Part shown: one piece after another, positions 32,682-42,789 of the stretch
How the letters are laid out: every line of letters begins with the position of its first letter
Numbering within the stretch: position 1 is the stretch's first letter
Assembly (NCBI GenBank): GCA_905147135.1
Contig: LR990049.1
Location: 16,695,428-16,759,427, forward strand
Direction of reading: 5' to 3'
Origin: Blastobasis lacticolella
Lineage: Eukaryota > Arthropoda > Insecta > Lepidoptera > Blastobasidae
DNA length: 64,000 bases
The notes under the pieces: model-generated
The model's input: only the letters and a program-made list of their open reading frames with translations
What the model was told of the DNA's origin: nothing
The model's database searches: none
Translations under genes and position numbers: made by a program

Positions 32682-33055
32682 TTTTTTTAATTAGTCTAGC
32701 CAGGCATTTGACCGCGATCTCACTGGTGGTATGTGATGATGTGGCCAAAGATGCAGCATGCCTGTCTAGGAACAGCCTATTCACTCTAGCCTTGAAGGCG
32801 TCCAGATTATAGTGATCAGGGAACACACTCGCAGGCAACGAGTTCCATTCCTTAGCCGTACGCATTATAAAGGTTAAACCAAAGCGGCTCGTGCGGATAG
32901 CTGGAAGATCCACGACATTAACATCCTTAGTGATTAAGCGCCCGCCCGGATCGCGTTCCCTGATGGCGGCGCGTAGCTGGCGGAATGAGATTGTGCAGTT
33001 GCAGAGAGTGTGCTAAGCAGTTGCTTAGCACACTCTCTGAAATGCAACCTGTAGA
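32682..33055 (-). mobile_element. 5'-truncated Jockey-type LINE tail
   Basis: On the minus strand it reads TSRFGLTFIMRTAKEWNSLP and [20 protein letters not shown], followed by a T-run (A-tail) at the left end near 32682. A 20-bp local palindrome at 33006-33030 (gtgtgctaagcag / ctgcttagcacac-like) interrupts the 5' side. Confidence 0.85.
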
Positions 33056-33804
33056 AGAGAAGAGTACATAAATACTTACTTACATTAACAAAGTTGCCAT
33101 CAACTAAGTCCTTTACATAATGGTAGCGAATATCGATGTGCTTAGTGCGCTTGCGACAGTATTATTTGATCTCTAACAATTTATGTGGACTTTGATTGTC
33201 GTTATAACAATGTCATACAATTTAATGTTAATTGATCAAATATCGTAAGTACTTCTTGTTATCTATTGTACTTTTATCAATAGAAGCGTATAATTGGCTA
33301 TGTAATGCTATTTTTTTTTTATTGTAACAACTGGTGTTGGCTTTCCTTAAGTAAATAAAATAAAATAAATAAAAATCTGATAAGACATTCAAGTTTTATT
33401 AGTTACTAATAAAACTCGAATGTTTACACGCATCGCCTATCGCTACATAAATGACTTCAGTAATAGAGAGACACACTTTTGTTTTCGTAACTCCCAATTT
33501 GCAATATTGTCACCTACTATAATTGCAAAACCTGTATAACTAAAGATCGATAATTTCATTGACGCAGTCGGCGTCAATGTAAGGTGTGTAGGTGTAGTAT
33601 GTGACTCTATAACAATTGGTTGGATTAGATTAGATCAGATTCATTTATTAATCAATGAAAATTGCGTTGTACTACACTATTCATAAAAGTAATTCACAGA
33701 TATGAATGGGTCGCTATACCTATGAATAAAATGTGAAATGTCCAACAGAATAAATTACAAATATATATTTTTAAATACATTACTTATACTAGATATTACA
33801 GTCA
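33056..33804. other. Unassigned, with a retroelement-like tail
   Basis: At 33320-33375 'actggtgttggctttcctta' followed by (AAATA)n matches the tail at 6860-6905. This indicates a small retroelement family known here only by its 3' end. The rest has no signature. Confidence 0.4.
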
Positions 33805-34975
33805 ATCAACGAACAAGCCGGATTCCGAAGACCGCATACATACGCTGCAGCAGGTTATACAGAAGACCGAAGAGTATAACTGGTCATTACGCTTGGCTTT
33901 TGTGGACTATGAGAAAACCTTCGATTCGATCGAAACTTGGGCGGTGCTCTAGTCTCTACAGCGGTACCAAATTGACTATCGATATATCGAAGCAATGAAG
34001 TGTTTGTACGAAAACGCCACTATGTCAGTTCGTCTCCAGGACCAGACCATATAACCTATTCAGCCGCAGCGAGGTGTTAGACAAGGTGATGTCATATCAC
34101 CAAAGTTGTCACCGCTGCACTGGAGGATATCCTTAGGCTTCTGGACTGGGACGGACTTGGCATCAATATTAACGGCGAGTACCTCACTCACCTCAGATTT
34201 GCTGAAGATATCGTAGTCATGGCTGAAACCTTGGAAGACTTGGGCAAAATACTCGATGACCTCTGTAGTGCCTCTCAACAAGTAATTCTTAAAATGAACA
34301 TAGACAAGAAATTAGAAATTATGTCGAATGTTCATGTTGTGCCTACTCCAGTGACAGTTGGAGGAACTCCACTTGAAGTTGTTGACGACTATACATACCT
34401 AGGACAAATAGTCCAGCTAGGTAGGTCCAATTTTGAGAAAGAGGTCTATCGACGAATCCAACTCGGTTGGGCAGCATTCGGGAAGCTACGTTACATATTT
34501 TCGTCTCAAGACGAAGGTCTTTGACCAATATGTGTTGCCAGTGATGACTTACGGAACTGAAACGTGGCCACTCACTGTGGGCCTTATAAGAAAGCTCACT
34601 GTTACCCAAAGGACAATGGAAAGACCTATGCTCGGAGTTTCGATGCGCGATCGAATCAGAAATGAGGAGATTCGCAAGCGAACAAGGTCACCGACATAGC
34701 TCTAAGGATTGCCAGACTGAAGTGGCAGTGGGCAGGGCACATAGCTCGAAGAACAGATGGCCGATGGGGCAGTAAAGTTCTCGAGTGGCGAACACGTACC
34801 GGAAGACGCAGCGTGGGCAGGCCTCCTACGAGGTGGACCGATGACCTGGTAAGGATCGCAGGTACCAGCTGGATGCAGAAAGCACAGGAACGGCCTTTGT
34901 GGAGATCTCTGGGGGAGGCCTATGCCCAGCAGTGGGCGTCTTCTGGCTGATATGACGATGATGATGATGACTCTT
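33805..34975 (+). pseudogene. RTE-type LINE copy, decayed
   Basis: A second copy of the 29829-31302 family, 5'-truncated near EQAGFR. It has stops, a deletion in the 'sfstidh' region, and the catalytic FADD changed to FAED (about 34198-34209). Recognisable pieces: AFVDYEKTFDSIETWAV, VMAETLEDLGKILDD, VVPTPVTVGGTPLEVVDDYT, and the C-terminal GRRSVGRPPTRWTDDL. The 3' end is (ATGATG)n at about 34958-34973. Related short sequences tcaatcaa and ttaatcaa at the ends may be an eroded target duplication. Confidence 0.9.
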
Positions 34976-35014
34976 AATCAATTAAAAGTCCTTTTTTTTA
35001 TTATAAAAATTTGT

Positions 35015-35187
35015 AAAAGTACATTTGACCGCCTACTCTCAACAAAAGTACGTTTGACTGAAATTTTACTCAAAACTAGTTTTGCCTAATGGAGCTGGTT
35101 AAAAGTTGTTTTGACTAACTGATTCTGTCAAAAGTTATTTTGACTGGTTTTATCAGTTAATACTTAGTTAAGTCTTAAAAGGTAAAG
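35015..35187. repeat. 29-bp-period degenerate array, left block
   Basis: Unit starts at 35015, 35044, 35072, 35101, 35130 and 35159 give a period of 28-29 bp. Each unit starts AAAAGTnnnTTTGACT or a close variant, with a semi-palindromic AAAAGTACTTTT core. The right block at 35570-36147 uses the same unit. Confidence 0.85.
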
Positions 35188-35569
35188 GAGGTTATAAATG
35201 CATAATTTTTTTTTTAACTAAATTTAGACAACCTGCAGATACATTTACGGTAAAAAACTGTGTTGAAGTTTAAAGAACGCAAGTGCTTGTACATGAAAGA
35301 TAGTCATTTTAATATGATGATAATAAAAACAATTTGAAAAAATCGCATTAGACGCAGAAAACGAATGTACAGAAAAGAAAACGCCGTTGCAGTACAGCAG
35401 TAGATACATTAGCTTTAATGTCTGTATGGCTGAAGTTTCTGTTATAATAAAGTTAATTTAATTACAAACACAGAGCTTATTAAATCTTTTTTACCGTCTG
35501 AAGAAATCTACGACATAATTGATGCTGCTCATTCATAACTAATTATATAAGGCATTCTTTCCAATCAGT
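35188..35569. other. Spacer between the two 29-bp array blocks
   Basis: An AT-rich sequence with no visible 29-bp periodicity and no gene. It may be an inserted piece or the interior of an element whose ends are the arrays. Confidence 0.4.
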
Positions 35570-36147
35570 TAATAAGTAATTTTGACTGGAAATTGATGGA
35601 TAAAAGTAGGTTTGACTAAATAATCATCTTGGTGTTAATGTTCCGGTTGTGCTCTCGCGCACGAGGGCCCGGGGTCCGCCTTGGGTCCGGGAATTGGCAG
35701 GTCAGGTAATTATAGTGGAGCGACTGCCATCTGACCTCCATGACCCTGCTACCAGGGGAACCTGACCAGATTGGATCATGGTTACACATCCAGTCGCCTG
35801 AATGTGCAGGTTTCATTACGATGTTTTCCCTCACCGTAAGAGCATCGGTTAGTATTCAACTAATGTACATAACTCAGAAAACAGTCATTGGTACACGGCC
35901 GGAGCGGGATTCAAACCCGGGACCTCTGGCTTACGAGTCGTATACTCTAACCGCTCGGCCATCGACGCGCTTAGGTTTGACTAAATGCGTCGGTCAAATC
36001 GACTTTCCAGTAAATAATTGCAGTTAAAATTACTATTAACCAATGATTTTCTGACAAAATTAATTACTTTTGACTGACCTGTTCAGTCACAACTACCTTT
36101 TCCTGGTTTTTTCAGTTAAAAGTACTTTTGACTAAATAATAGTTTAG
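35570..36147. repeat. 29-bp-period degenerate array, right block (with SINE inside)
   Basis: Units at 36060, 36089 and 36118 keep an exact 29-bp step and share AAAAGTACTTTTGACT-like starts and CAGTT ends. More degenerate units lie at 35572-35621 and 35972-36059. A SINE-A copy interrupts it at 35622-35971. Confidence 0.8.
35622..35971 (-). mobile_element. SINE-A, full-length, 15-bp target duplication
   Basis: Flanked by TAGGTTTGACTAAAT on both sides (35607-35621 and 35972-35986). The tRNA-like head is at the right (B-box complement 'gattcaaaccc'), and the 'gatgatta' tail at the left. A 'gatccagg' segment of the body is deleted relative to the other copies near 35685. Confidence 0.95.
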
Positions 36148-36207
36148 ACTGTAACACATAAAAGTATACCTATGAATTAAATATGATGTCAATCAAAACA
36201 AATTATA

Positions 36208-36322
36208 TATTTACAACACTGCGATCTTCAACCTACCTGCCAAGCGTGGAGATTATGGCAATAACATCCCATTTCGTGGAAGAAGCCCTAAGTCCTGCAG
36301 TGGACTGTTATGGGCTGTGATG
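36208..36322 (+). mobile_element. Repeat-C, 3' half
   Basis: It matches the 3' half of 45085-45338 ('actgcgatcttcaacc', 'caagcgtggagattatggca', 'tcctgcagtggactgtta'), ending 'gtgatgatg'. Confidence 0.75.
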
Positions 36323-36514
36323 ATGCGTACATAGTGACAAGTACATAAAGCAACCTAATGGTTGCCTATAGTTATACACATTATCACATATAACATCATT
36401 ATTAGTTTTACATAAAGACGTGTCGAAACTAATTTGCAGTCTGACATTCCAAACTTTTTTACACAGACTGATCCAATGTGAGTGTACCTTTATCTCTATC
36501 TCTTGTGACCCTTA

Positions 36515-36631
36515 GGCGCTGTCCTAATTGGCAACAGTCGTACGACGGACGTCGCCCGACCAATAAGAGACGTCCGCCCGACCAATAAGCGCGACCTTGG
36601 TCTCACGACCGTTGCCAATTTGAACAGCGCC
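36515..36631. mobile_element. Harbinger-like MITE, 117 bp
   Basis: Ends GGCGCTGTcctAATTGGCAAC and the complement, with TTA on each side (36512-36514 and 36632-36634). Internal direct repeats 'cgcccgaccaataag' occur twice. A 3-bp TWA duplication plus GG-start ends fit PIF/Harbinger. Confidence 0.75.
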
Positions 36632-36634
36632 TTA

Positions 36635-37084
36635 TATACAGATAACTTTGTATAGGAGCTCGATTTTTAATACTAAACGCTTGCCCCAATTCAATAGTGT
36701 AGTATCTTAATACATGAACTGCCGTTATTATAAAACACATACAAATCCACATACAATGAAATGATAACAATCGCTTTATCTGTGTTTAAATATTATACAC
36801 AATGTTCACATTTACTTTGAACAAAATACCACATCCTACTAGCCTGTTTTAGATCATAAATACTTCTCTATTTACCAAGACATTTTTATCAGGGTGCTAT
36901 GATATCAGACAGAAGGCGGTCACGCGTTCAAGTTCTGCGTTCGTTGTCTTGTAGGTATTACGTTACGAAGGCGAGACTCAGTGCCTGGAAGGAGAGATAG
37001 CTCTCAGCGTCGTCCATCCTACATGCTGAGTACATCCATCCATCGTACTACCCCATGGTCATATCCATATATGACCTATGGCCT
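36635..37084. other. Unassigned sequence
   Basis: Nothing recognisable. Confidence 0.3.
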
Positions 37085-37290
37085 TAGCCGACATGGAAGT
37101 CTTTGAACAGATTCCGGACCCAAGCCGGCCGAAGCAAGGATAACATGCTCCGATGGTTTGCCTGCGTGGTGTCTCCCCTCAGACAATGGCACACTTACTG
37201 GTATGTCCTGCGTGTCCTACCTTCTGCACGCGCGAGAATTTGTGCGCGGCCACAGATAACGCTATATCCGTGGAGGAGTACTGTAGGAGG
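37085..37290 (+). pseudogene. LINE C-terminal fragment
   Basis: Segments in two frames, NRFRTQAGRSKDNMLRW, QTMAHLLVCPACPTFC and LCAATDNAISVEEY, form the C-terminal Cys/His-type tail (C-x2-C/H-L-x3-C-P) found at the end of one insect non-LTR retrotransposon group. A frameshift lies near 37180. No RT core is attached. Confidence 0.65.
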
Positions 37291-37305
37291 ATGTACTGTA
37301 TTCAC

Positions 37306-37530
37306 AATGATTCAAAACCGTTTCCGAACGATTCGACACGAAATTCGTGAGCGGCGAATCCGTGTCGATCGATTCGAAAACTGTTATTCAGAATCCCGAT
37401 AGATCCCACGGAAACTCTACTCTCTATAACATATGAAAATTTCATCAGAATTAACTGAAACCATATTTTCCTAAGAATTTTTGCGGGGCCCGATGCGAAT
37501 CTGATTTCCGAGCCATTGTGAATACGGCTA
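37306..37530. mobile_element. MITE-like inverted repeat, TA ends
   Basis: The ends TATTCACAATG and CATTGTGAATA are inverted, with further imperfect pairing of 'ccgtttccga' and 'tcggaaatc' type segments inside. A TA at each terminus would fit Tc1/mariner-type ends. Confidence 0.5.
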
Positions 37531-37742
37531 CTGGTCCTCGCAAATTTAACCCACTACGAGTCGACACGCCAAGAAGAGAAGACGTTACATACACATACCC
37601 ACACAGTAGGCATTCTGACAGCATTGGTACACCAGAACGCATAACTGCTTTACTTTAATGCTTTTTCTTCCAGCCAACCAGTAGACCATGCAGATAGTGA
37701 GTAGGTAGGTGCAATCAGTCATGCACAGTTAGTGAAATCATT
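37531..37742. other. Unassigned sequence
   Basis: Nothing recognisable. Confidence 0.3.
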
Positions 37743-37957
37743 ATGATCTGTTTAAACGGACTTGTCTTATTCGGTGAACAAACAATGCCCAAAATCACGA
37801 CTTGCCGTATCAATCAAACTACGTACATTGTGTATAGATGTCGAGAATTATATAAGAAACACATAGAATGTAAATTTCAACGAACAACGCTGCACATTAT
37901 TCATTTAAATACATGATTTTCTAAACCAAATAAGACAAGTCAGTTTGGACAGATTAT
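37743..37957. mobile_element. MITE-F, copy 1
   Basis: Terminal inverted repeats of about 30 bp (ATnATCTGTCCAAACTGACT type, then 'tgtcttatttggt'). A second copy of the same family lies at 63146-63343 in the opposite orientation, sharing 'ttcaacgaa' and 'aaaatcacg' internally. No transposase. Confidence 0.75.
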
Positions 37958-38249
37958 AGATAGACTGGAGCTCTATTGGTTAATAAAGGTAGGTACAGGT
38001 TGTTGTTTTCAAAGAAAATCGGTATTTCGTATGTATTTACAAAAACTTTTCTCTTGCTCAAGTTTGATTCCTTAGCGAGCGGCCACACAGAAAATACGTA
38101 AGACACAGACACGTCGCCCGCTCAATAAGCAGTTTTCCAATAGGTATCTAAAGCATTCCTAACCACTCACTAGATGGCGTCCCGAGACATAGTGCCAACT
38201 TCTATAAATATTTCTTTTAAATTTCGTTCAATATTTAACAGTTATGTTT

Positions 38250-39128
38250 ATATTATTATATTAGACGGGACTTGGACGCGACGTACCTTTATGATTTGTT
38301 TTCCCGACGTTTCAGTAGGGTTACACCCACCGTGGTCACGAGACGACTGCCGTGGGAGGTGACAGCTGCGGTGATGTGCTGGTAGACTCCTACCCTCACA
38401 TAAAATTGTCAATTTGTTGTTGATTCGGAACTGCACGACACACAACACTCACGATATCCACAGATGCGTCCGACGATAAATCTTGTGTCTTACGGTTGTT
38501 TATTTTGCACACCACTGGATTCCACGACGCCGAAAGCTTATATCCATCCTCCTGATTGAAAGTTTTGTACTTTTTAATTTGAATCGCTTCCCGAACCATA
38601 CGTGGATAATATTGCCGGTCAGTGGAGAGGACATTAGGCGCATGCAGTTCTATCCAGTGGTTTGGGCCTGAGTTGAGCAGGTGGTCTGCTATGGCAGATT
38701 TATTCGTCTGGTGGTTTTTAACTGCAGCTATATGCTCTTTGACCCTTTCGGCAATCGAACGTTTAGTTTGGCCAATGTATGAGCTTCCACAGCTACAGTC
38801 AATCTTGTAGACCCCTGGCGTCTGATACGGGATCACATCCTTTGGCGTACGCAGCAGGTTCGCTACCTTGAGGTGCGGGACATAAATTGTTGGAATCGAG
38901 TAACTACTCAGTACTGATCCGATCTTATCTGTCACCCCTTTCACATACGGTAGGAATGCTGATTGCCGACTTACTTCTGTGAGGGTAGGAGTCTACCAGC
39001 ACATCACCGCAGCTGTCACCTCCCACGGCAGTCGTCTCGTGACCACGGTGGGTGTAACCCTACTGAAACGTCGGGAAAACAAATCATAAAGGTACGTCGC
39101 GTCCAAGTCCCGTCTAATATAATAATAT
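38250..39128 (-). mobile_element. Penelope-like element, truncated, with inverted terminal repeats
   Basis: 151-bp arms at 38250-38400 and 38978-39128 are inverted and nearly identical. Between them lies only the GIY-YIG endonuclease end of a Penelope polyprotein; the RT is missing. Inverted pseudo-LTRs plus a GIY-YIG domain are known features of Penelope-like elements. Each arm carries GAAACGTCGGG beside a GGGTGTAACCC hairpin, the region where these elements often hold hammerhead ribozymes. Confidence 0.88.
38396..38977 (-). pseudogene. Penelope GIY-YIG endonuclease (C-terminal fragment)
   Basis: The open frame runs from within the right arm ([18 protein letters not shown], about 38977-38920) to a stop at 38396 inside the left arm. 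After a [16 protein letters not shown] segment comes the nuclease core [17 protein letters not shown], with [10 protein letters not shown] after it (the conserved Arg), then a KSAIADHLL helix (His/Asp) and [19 protein letters not shown] (the conserved Glu region). The nuclease nicks target DNA during retrotransposition. The frame is intact over about 190 residues but lacks the RT, so alone it could not mobilise. It reads opposite to the + strand host gene. Confidence 0.88.
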
Positions 39129-39580
39129 GTGTAAAGAACGCGAGTTTAGTTTGAAACAAATATTAGTTATGTTTATATTAATAAACATTTTATTTTTAAG
39201 TTTAGTATTAGTTGGCTGCATGAAATCACTGCTACCAACATACAAATTAAAAAAAGATTACCAAAATTGTAGGAGCGCCATCTATTGATGCTTTTTGAAA
39301 CCAACTATCAATACCTACTGGAAATCTCCTCATTTACTTTCATATAAAATGTATTGAAACGTCGCGACGCAAAACATACAGCAAAGACAGGGCGCGGACA
39401 GGGCGCGGATGAATCGCAGACACTTCAGTGTTGCCAACTATTTTGTTTGTCTACTTATGGTATCCATCTGCCAAAACGATTTTTTTAATGGGGTATCCCC
39501 TAGAAGTTCCAAAACACAAAAGATTATTCGTTTCATGATTATATTAAACTAAAGTCGTCGTTCGTTTCATGTTTTTTTTT
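39129..39580. other. Unassigned sequence inside the candidate composite element
   Basis: 'gacagggcgcggac' repeated twice at 39387-39412 belongs to the subterminal repeats of the surrounding element. Otherwise nothing. Confidence 0.3.
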
Positions 39581-39599
39581 AATTTCACATTAGGTTAAT

Positions 39600-39700
39600 A
39601 ATATTAGCATATAGCATATTATGCTATATGCTAAACGACAAAACAATATGCTAAATAGAAAGAAAATCTGCCAAATTTAGCATATAATGCTAAATGGGCA
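39600..39700. repeat. TAGCATAT palindrome cluster
   Basis: A perfect 15-bp-arm palindrome (TTAGCATATAGCATA, one T, complement) at about 39604-39634 is followed by further TAGCATAT/ATGCTAA units to 39695. This looks like a binding-site cluster or fold-back core. Confidence 0.7.
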
Positions 39701-39938
39701 ACACTGCACGACTTAAAACGGTCGGACGGGGCTCGGACGGGGCACGGGCGCGCCGCGGGGGAAACAGGGGCCGGCCCTCGCCCGCACGCTTGCTGTCCTT
39801 GTCTTGCCTACGCTCTTGACTGGTCCGCGACGGCGCCGCGTCCGTGCCCGCGTCTTATCTGTATGTTTTAAGTCGCGTCCACGTCTCGTCTGTGCCCCGT
39901 CCGCGACGTGTCTGCGTCTTTTCTGTGGGGCCGCTCGC

Positions 39939-40314
39939 CACGTATTTTAAAACAAAGTTTGCGCAAGTAATTAACTTGGAAGGCAATAGAAACTGGAGTA
40001 ATACAGAATTGTCGTGAAAACTTATTAAGCCTGTATTTATACTTACTTTAGGCATGTTTCAGACAAAAAGTTCTGAGATGCTTTCAGAATTGTTTATTGT
40101 TGGTTGGGTTGTTTCAAAAAATTATTTATGGAAATGAGTTTCGAATTCTTGTTACTTGTAACAAATTTCGATAAATATGCTAGGTACATAAGTATAAACG
40201 TAAGTTTTTTTATAGATAGAACAATGTTGTCCATGTAAAAAAGTTATAGGTTATATGTATTTTTATGTAAAAATGATTTGATATAAGTACAATTCTGTCG
40301 TGTCAAGACGATAT
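39939..40314. other. Unassigned AT-rich sequence
   Basis: Nothing recognisable. Confidence 0.3.
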
Positions 40315-40686
40315 AATAATAATCATCTTGGCGTTAATGTCTTGGTTGTGCTCTCACGCACGAGGGCCCGGGGTCCGCCTTGACCATGATCCAGTATTCG
40401 GCAGGTCAGGTAATTACAGTGGAGTGACTGCCATCTGACCTCCATGAGCTCCACCTCCATGCTACAAGGGGAACCTTACCAGATTGGATCATATGGTTAC
40501 ACATCCAGTCGCCTGAATGTGCAGGTTTCATCACGATGTTTTCCCTCACCGTAAGAGCATCGGTTAGTATTCAACTAATGTACATAACTCCGAAAACAGT
40601 CATTGGTACATGGCCGGAGCGGGATTCGAACCCAGGACCTCTGGCTTACGAGTCGCATACTCTAACCGCTTGGCCACCGACGCTCT
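40315..40686 (-). mobile_element. SINE-A, full-length, 19-bp target duplication
   Basis: Flanked by TGTCGTGTCAAGACGATAT at 40296-40314 and 40687-40705. B-box complement 'gattcgaaccc', A-box side 'ccgcttggccaccgacgctc'. The tail at the left is (AAT)n-like. The intact duplication marks a relatively young insertion. Confidence 0.96.
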
Positions 40687-40739
40687 TGTCGTGTCAAGAC
40701 GATATTTTACACTAATTTCAGACGTAACACTAAACAGAC

Positions 40740-41282
40740 AAAACCCATCGATATCATCGTTTGCCTGCCCTTATCCCATTCTTTTGGGGTCGACCGAGTA
40801 TATTTTCATTCTCCATTCATCCCAATTCGCTGTCAATCCACGCTCACATCTTGCCCACTGATATTCCTCATAAAGACTCATTGTTATGTACGTAAGTATT
40901 GATATAGGTACCTCTATATATACTACACAACCTTATTTATAGAAGACTTAAGTACGCAGGTACTTAACCTAATGAGTAAAGAAAATTTATCTTTGTACTG
41001 TCCTTGGCTTCAATAGTTGCACCGTGAGTCACTGTGTCCGGAATAAATGTAATTAAACCTACTGGATTAATTATTTGTACTTGAGTAAAAAAATTATCTG
41101 AAGGTTGGTTAGATTAAGGTTTTTTTTTGTTAGGCTAGGTTGTGTTTTTTAAATTTGTATTGTTAATTTAAAGTGTTAAAACCTACATTAACCATTGTGT
41201 GCTTTAGCCTGAAAAATTGAATGCAGTGTTATTTCATCTAAATTTAACTTAATCTGTTAAAATGCCAAGCAGCGCTTCCCAC
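40740..41282. other. Dispersed-repeat-like segment and unassigned sequence
   Basis: 40745-40865 ('tttgcctgcccttatcccat', 'ttggggtcgaccgag') looks like a retroelement 3' end on the minus strand. The rest to 41282 is AT-rich without signature. Confidence 0.35.
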
Positions 41283-41350
41283 CGGGGCGTCAACTTTTGC
41301 TATACGAAGCACATATTCGTACCCATATGGAGTACCTACTGCGTCTATAT
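41283..41350 (+). pseudogene. LINE RT thumb scrap
   Basis: The frame reads LYEAHIRTHMEY, resembling the LYQAQIRSCIEYC thumb block of the LINE tail at 13690-14412. Too short for more. Confidence 0.35.
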
Positions 41351-41710
41351 ATGGGGCTATATATACAAATAGAAGCAGTACTTACAGTAGTAGCAGCACT
41401 CCAATACCAACTCCTTCCTCTTGTTTTCTTCCTACACTACATCGGGTTATTTGTACTGTCTACTACACATAGCTGGATTAGATCCCTTAAGTCCCCGGGG
41501 AGACGTTAGCTCCCTATGTGTTGTCTATTGTCTGAGGTGCGATTCTCTAAGAAACGATGAAATGTAGATGTTTCTGTCGGATGATAACAATATTTCAATA
41601 GAAATTTGCGCGCCTGCTTGGCCACCTGGCTACGATCTGTCACATTTTATTTATAAAAATCGGTAAACCGATTATAATGCCAAACAAGTAACGACATACG
41701 AAATAGAATA
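41351..41710. other. Unassigned sequence
   Basis: Nothing recognisable. Confidence 0.3.
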
Positions 41711-42042
41711 GTGAGTGTCCCCATTATGCTCTCGCGCACGGAGACCCGGAACCCGCTTTGACCATGATCCAGGATTTGGCAGATCAGGTAATTACAGTGA
41801 CTCACATCTGATTGACTGTCCTGCAACCAACGGAACCTGATAAGATTGGTTCATGTACACACATTCAGTCGCCTGCATGTGCAGGTTTCACGGTGATTTT
41901 CAACGTAAGAGCATCAGTAAACATTCAACCAATGTACATAACTGAGGAAAGAGTCGTAAGAGTACATGGCCCCAGTGGGATTCTAACCCGGTACCTCTAT
42001 CTTACGAGTTGGAAACCTTAACCACTCGGCCACCGACGCTCA
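41711..42042 (-). mobile_element. SINE-A, degenerate full-length copy
   Basis: All landmarks are present in diverged form: 'catgatccaggatttggcag' in the body, 'gggattctaacccggtacct' for the B-box complement, 'ccactcggccaccgacgctc' for the A-box side. More substitutions than the copies at 40315 or 35622, so it is older. Confidence 0.85.
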
Positions 42043-42064
42043 TGCTACGACTCTGAATTAATAC

Positions 42065-42145
42065 GATAATCAAATATACTTCATCATCAGCCGCAGTATT
42101 TCCGCTACTAGACATAGGCCTTCCTCTCCGTAACTGCGATCTACC
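42065..42145 (-). mobile_element. RTE-type LINE 3' scrap
   Basis: 'catcatcagccgcag', 'gctactagacataggccttc' correspond to the complement of the RTE 3' end (GAT tail, then cagcagtgg-type sequence). Confidence 0.4.
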
Positions 42146-42239
42146 AACCCGTAAAAAAACAGTACGTAGAATTAGCCAAGAATAAAATCGGTCAATTGCA
42201 GAATTGGTCAAATGTAGAATCGGTCAAATGCGGAATCGG

Positions 42240-42345
42240 GCAGACACACATTGGCGATAGTCTCGGTGTTGCTAATGTCTATAGGCAGTGGTGACCACTT
42301 TCCATCAGGTGGCCCGCTTGCCTGTTTGCCTATCGTATGACATAA
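42240..42345 (+). mobile_element. Repeat-B, 3' fragment
   Basis: Core 'ggtgttgctaatgtctatag' through 'cttgcctgtttgcctatcgt' and 'catgacataaac'-like end. Truncated at its 5' side. Confidence 0.7.
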
Positions 42346-42400
42346 ACAATTTAAAAAAATACGTAGAATCAGTCTAATGCAGAATCGGTCAAAAATAGTC

Positions 42401-42508
42401 TTTTCTGGACCAGGACTTGGCAGATCAGATAATTACAGCGGAGCGACTGCCATCTGACCTCCGTGACCCAGCTACCAGGAGTACGCGATCAGATTGGATC
42501 ATGGTTAA
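42401..42508 (-). mobile_element. SINE-A, body fragment
   Basis: 'ccaggacttggcagatcaga' to 'gattggatcatggtta'. Both ends of the SINE are missing. Confidence 0.7.
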
Positions 42509-42789
42509 AAATAGACTATCATGTCAAAAGTAGTATCAGTCAAATAAAGACTAAACGGTTTGAACGCGGACAACTGGTGTGTATATGCCATATTCTTAGA
42601 ACCGCGTCTGAACATGAGAATTTGGGTGACTTTCTTTCCAGCCGGCGCTAACGGTGCACCAACCTACTTACTTAGGTTGGTCGCGAGGCCTCTTTACAAC
42701 GTCGTACACGACATCGGTCGGTGTCGGTTCCTGTCAGATCCTTTCAAGGTAGTGGATCTAGAATTGTACTTCATTATCCTCAAGACCCA

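Larger units (their letters stand above)
38075..39938. mobile_element. Candidate 1.9-kb inverted-repeat element containing a Penelope-like insertion
   Basis: The ends GCGAGCGGCCaCACAGAAAA and the complement of GCGAGCGGCCcCACAGAAAA, extended by 'cagacacgtcgc', are inverted. GACAGGGCGCGGAC-like subterminal repeats crowd the right half (39385-39410, 39720-39760, 39890-39910). No flanking duplication was resolved. The Penelope-like element lies inside (38250-39128). Confidence 0.5.

Noticed and set aside
35015..36147. A CRISPR array
   Set aside because: Units are adjacent, degenerate 29-bp repeats without unique spacers, in a eukaryotic context.
40610..40686. tRNA genes within SINE-A heads
   Set aside because: The same head recurs at five or more places with a constant body and target duplications; the fold is not a proper cloverleaf.
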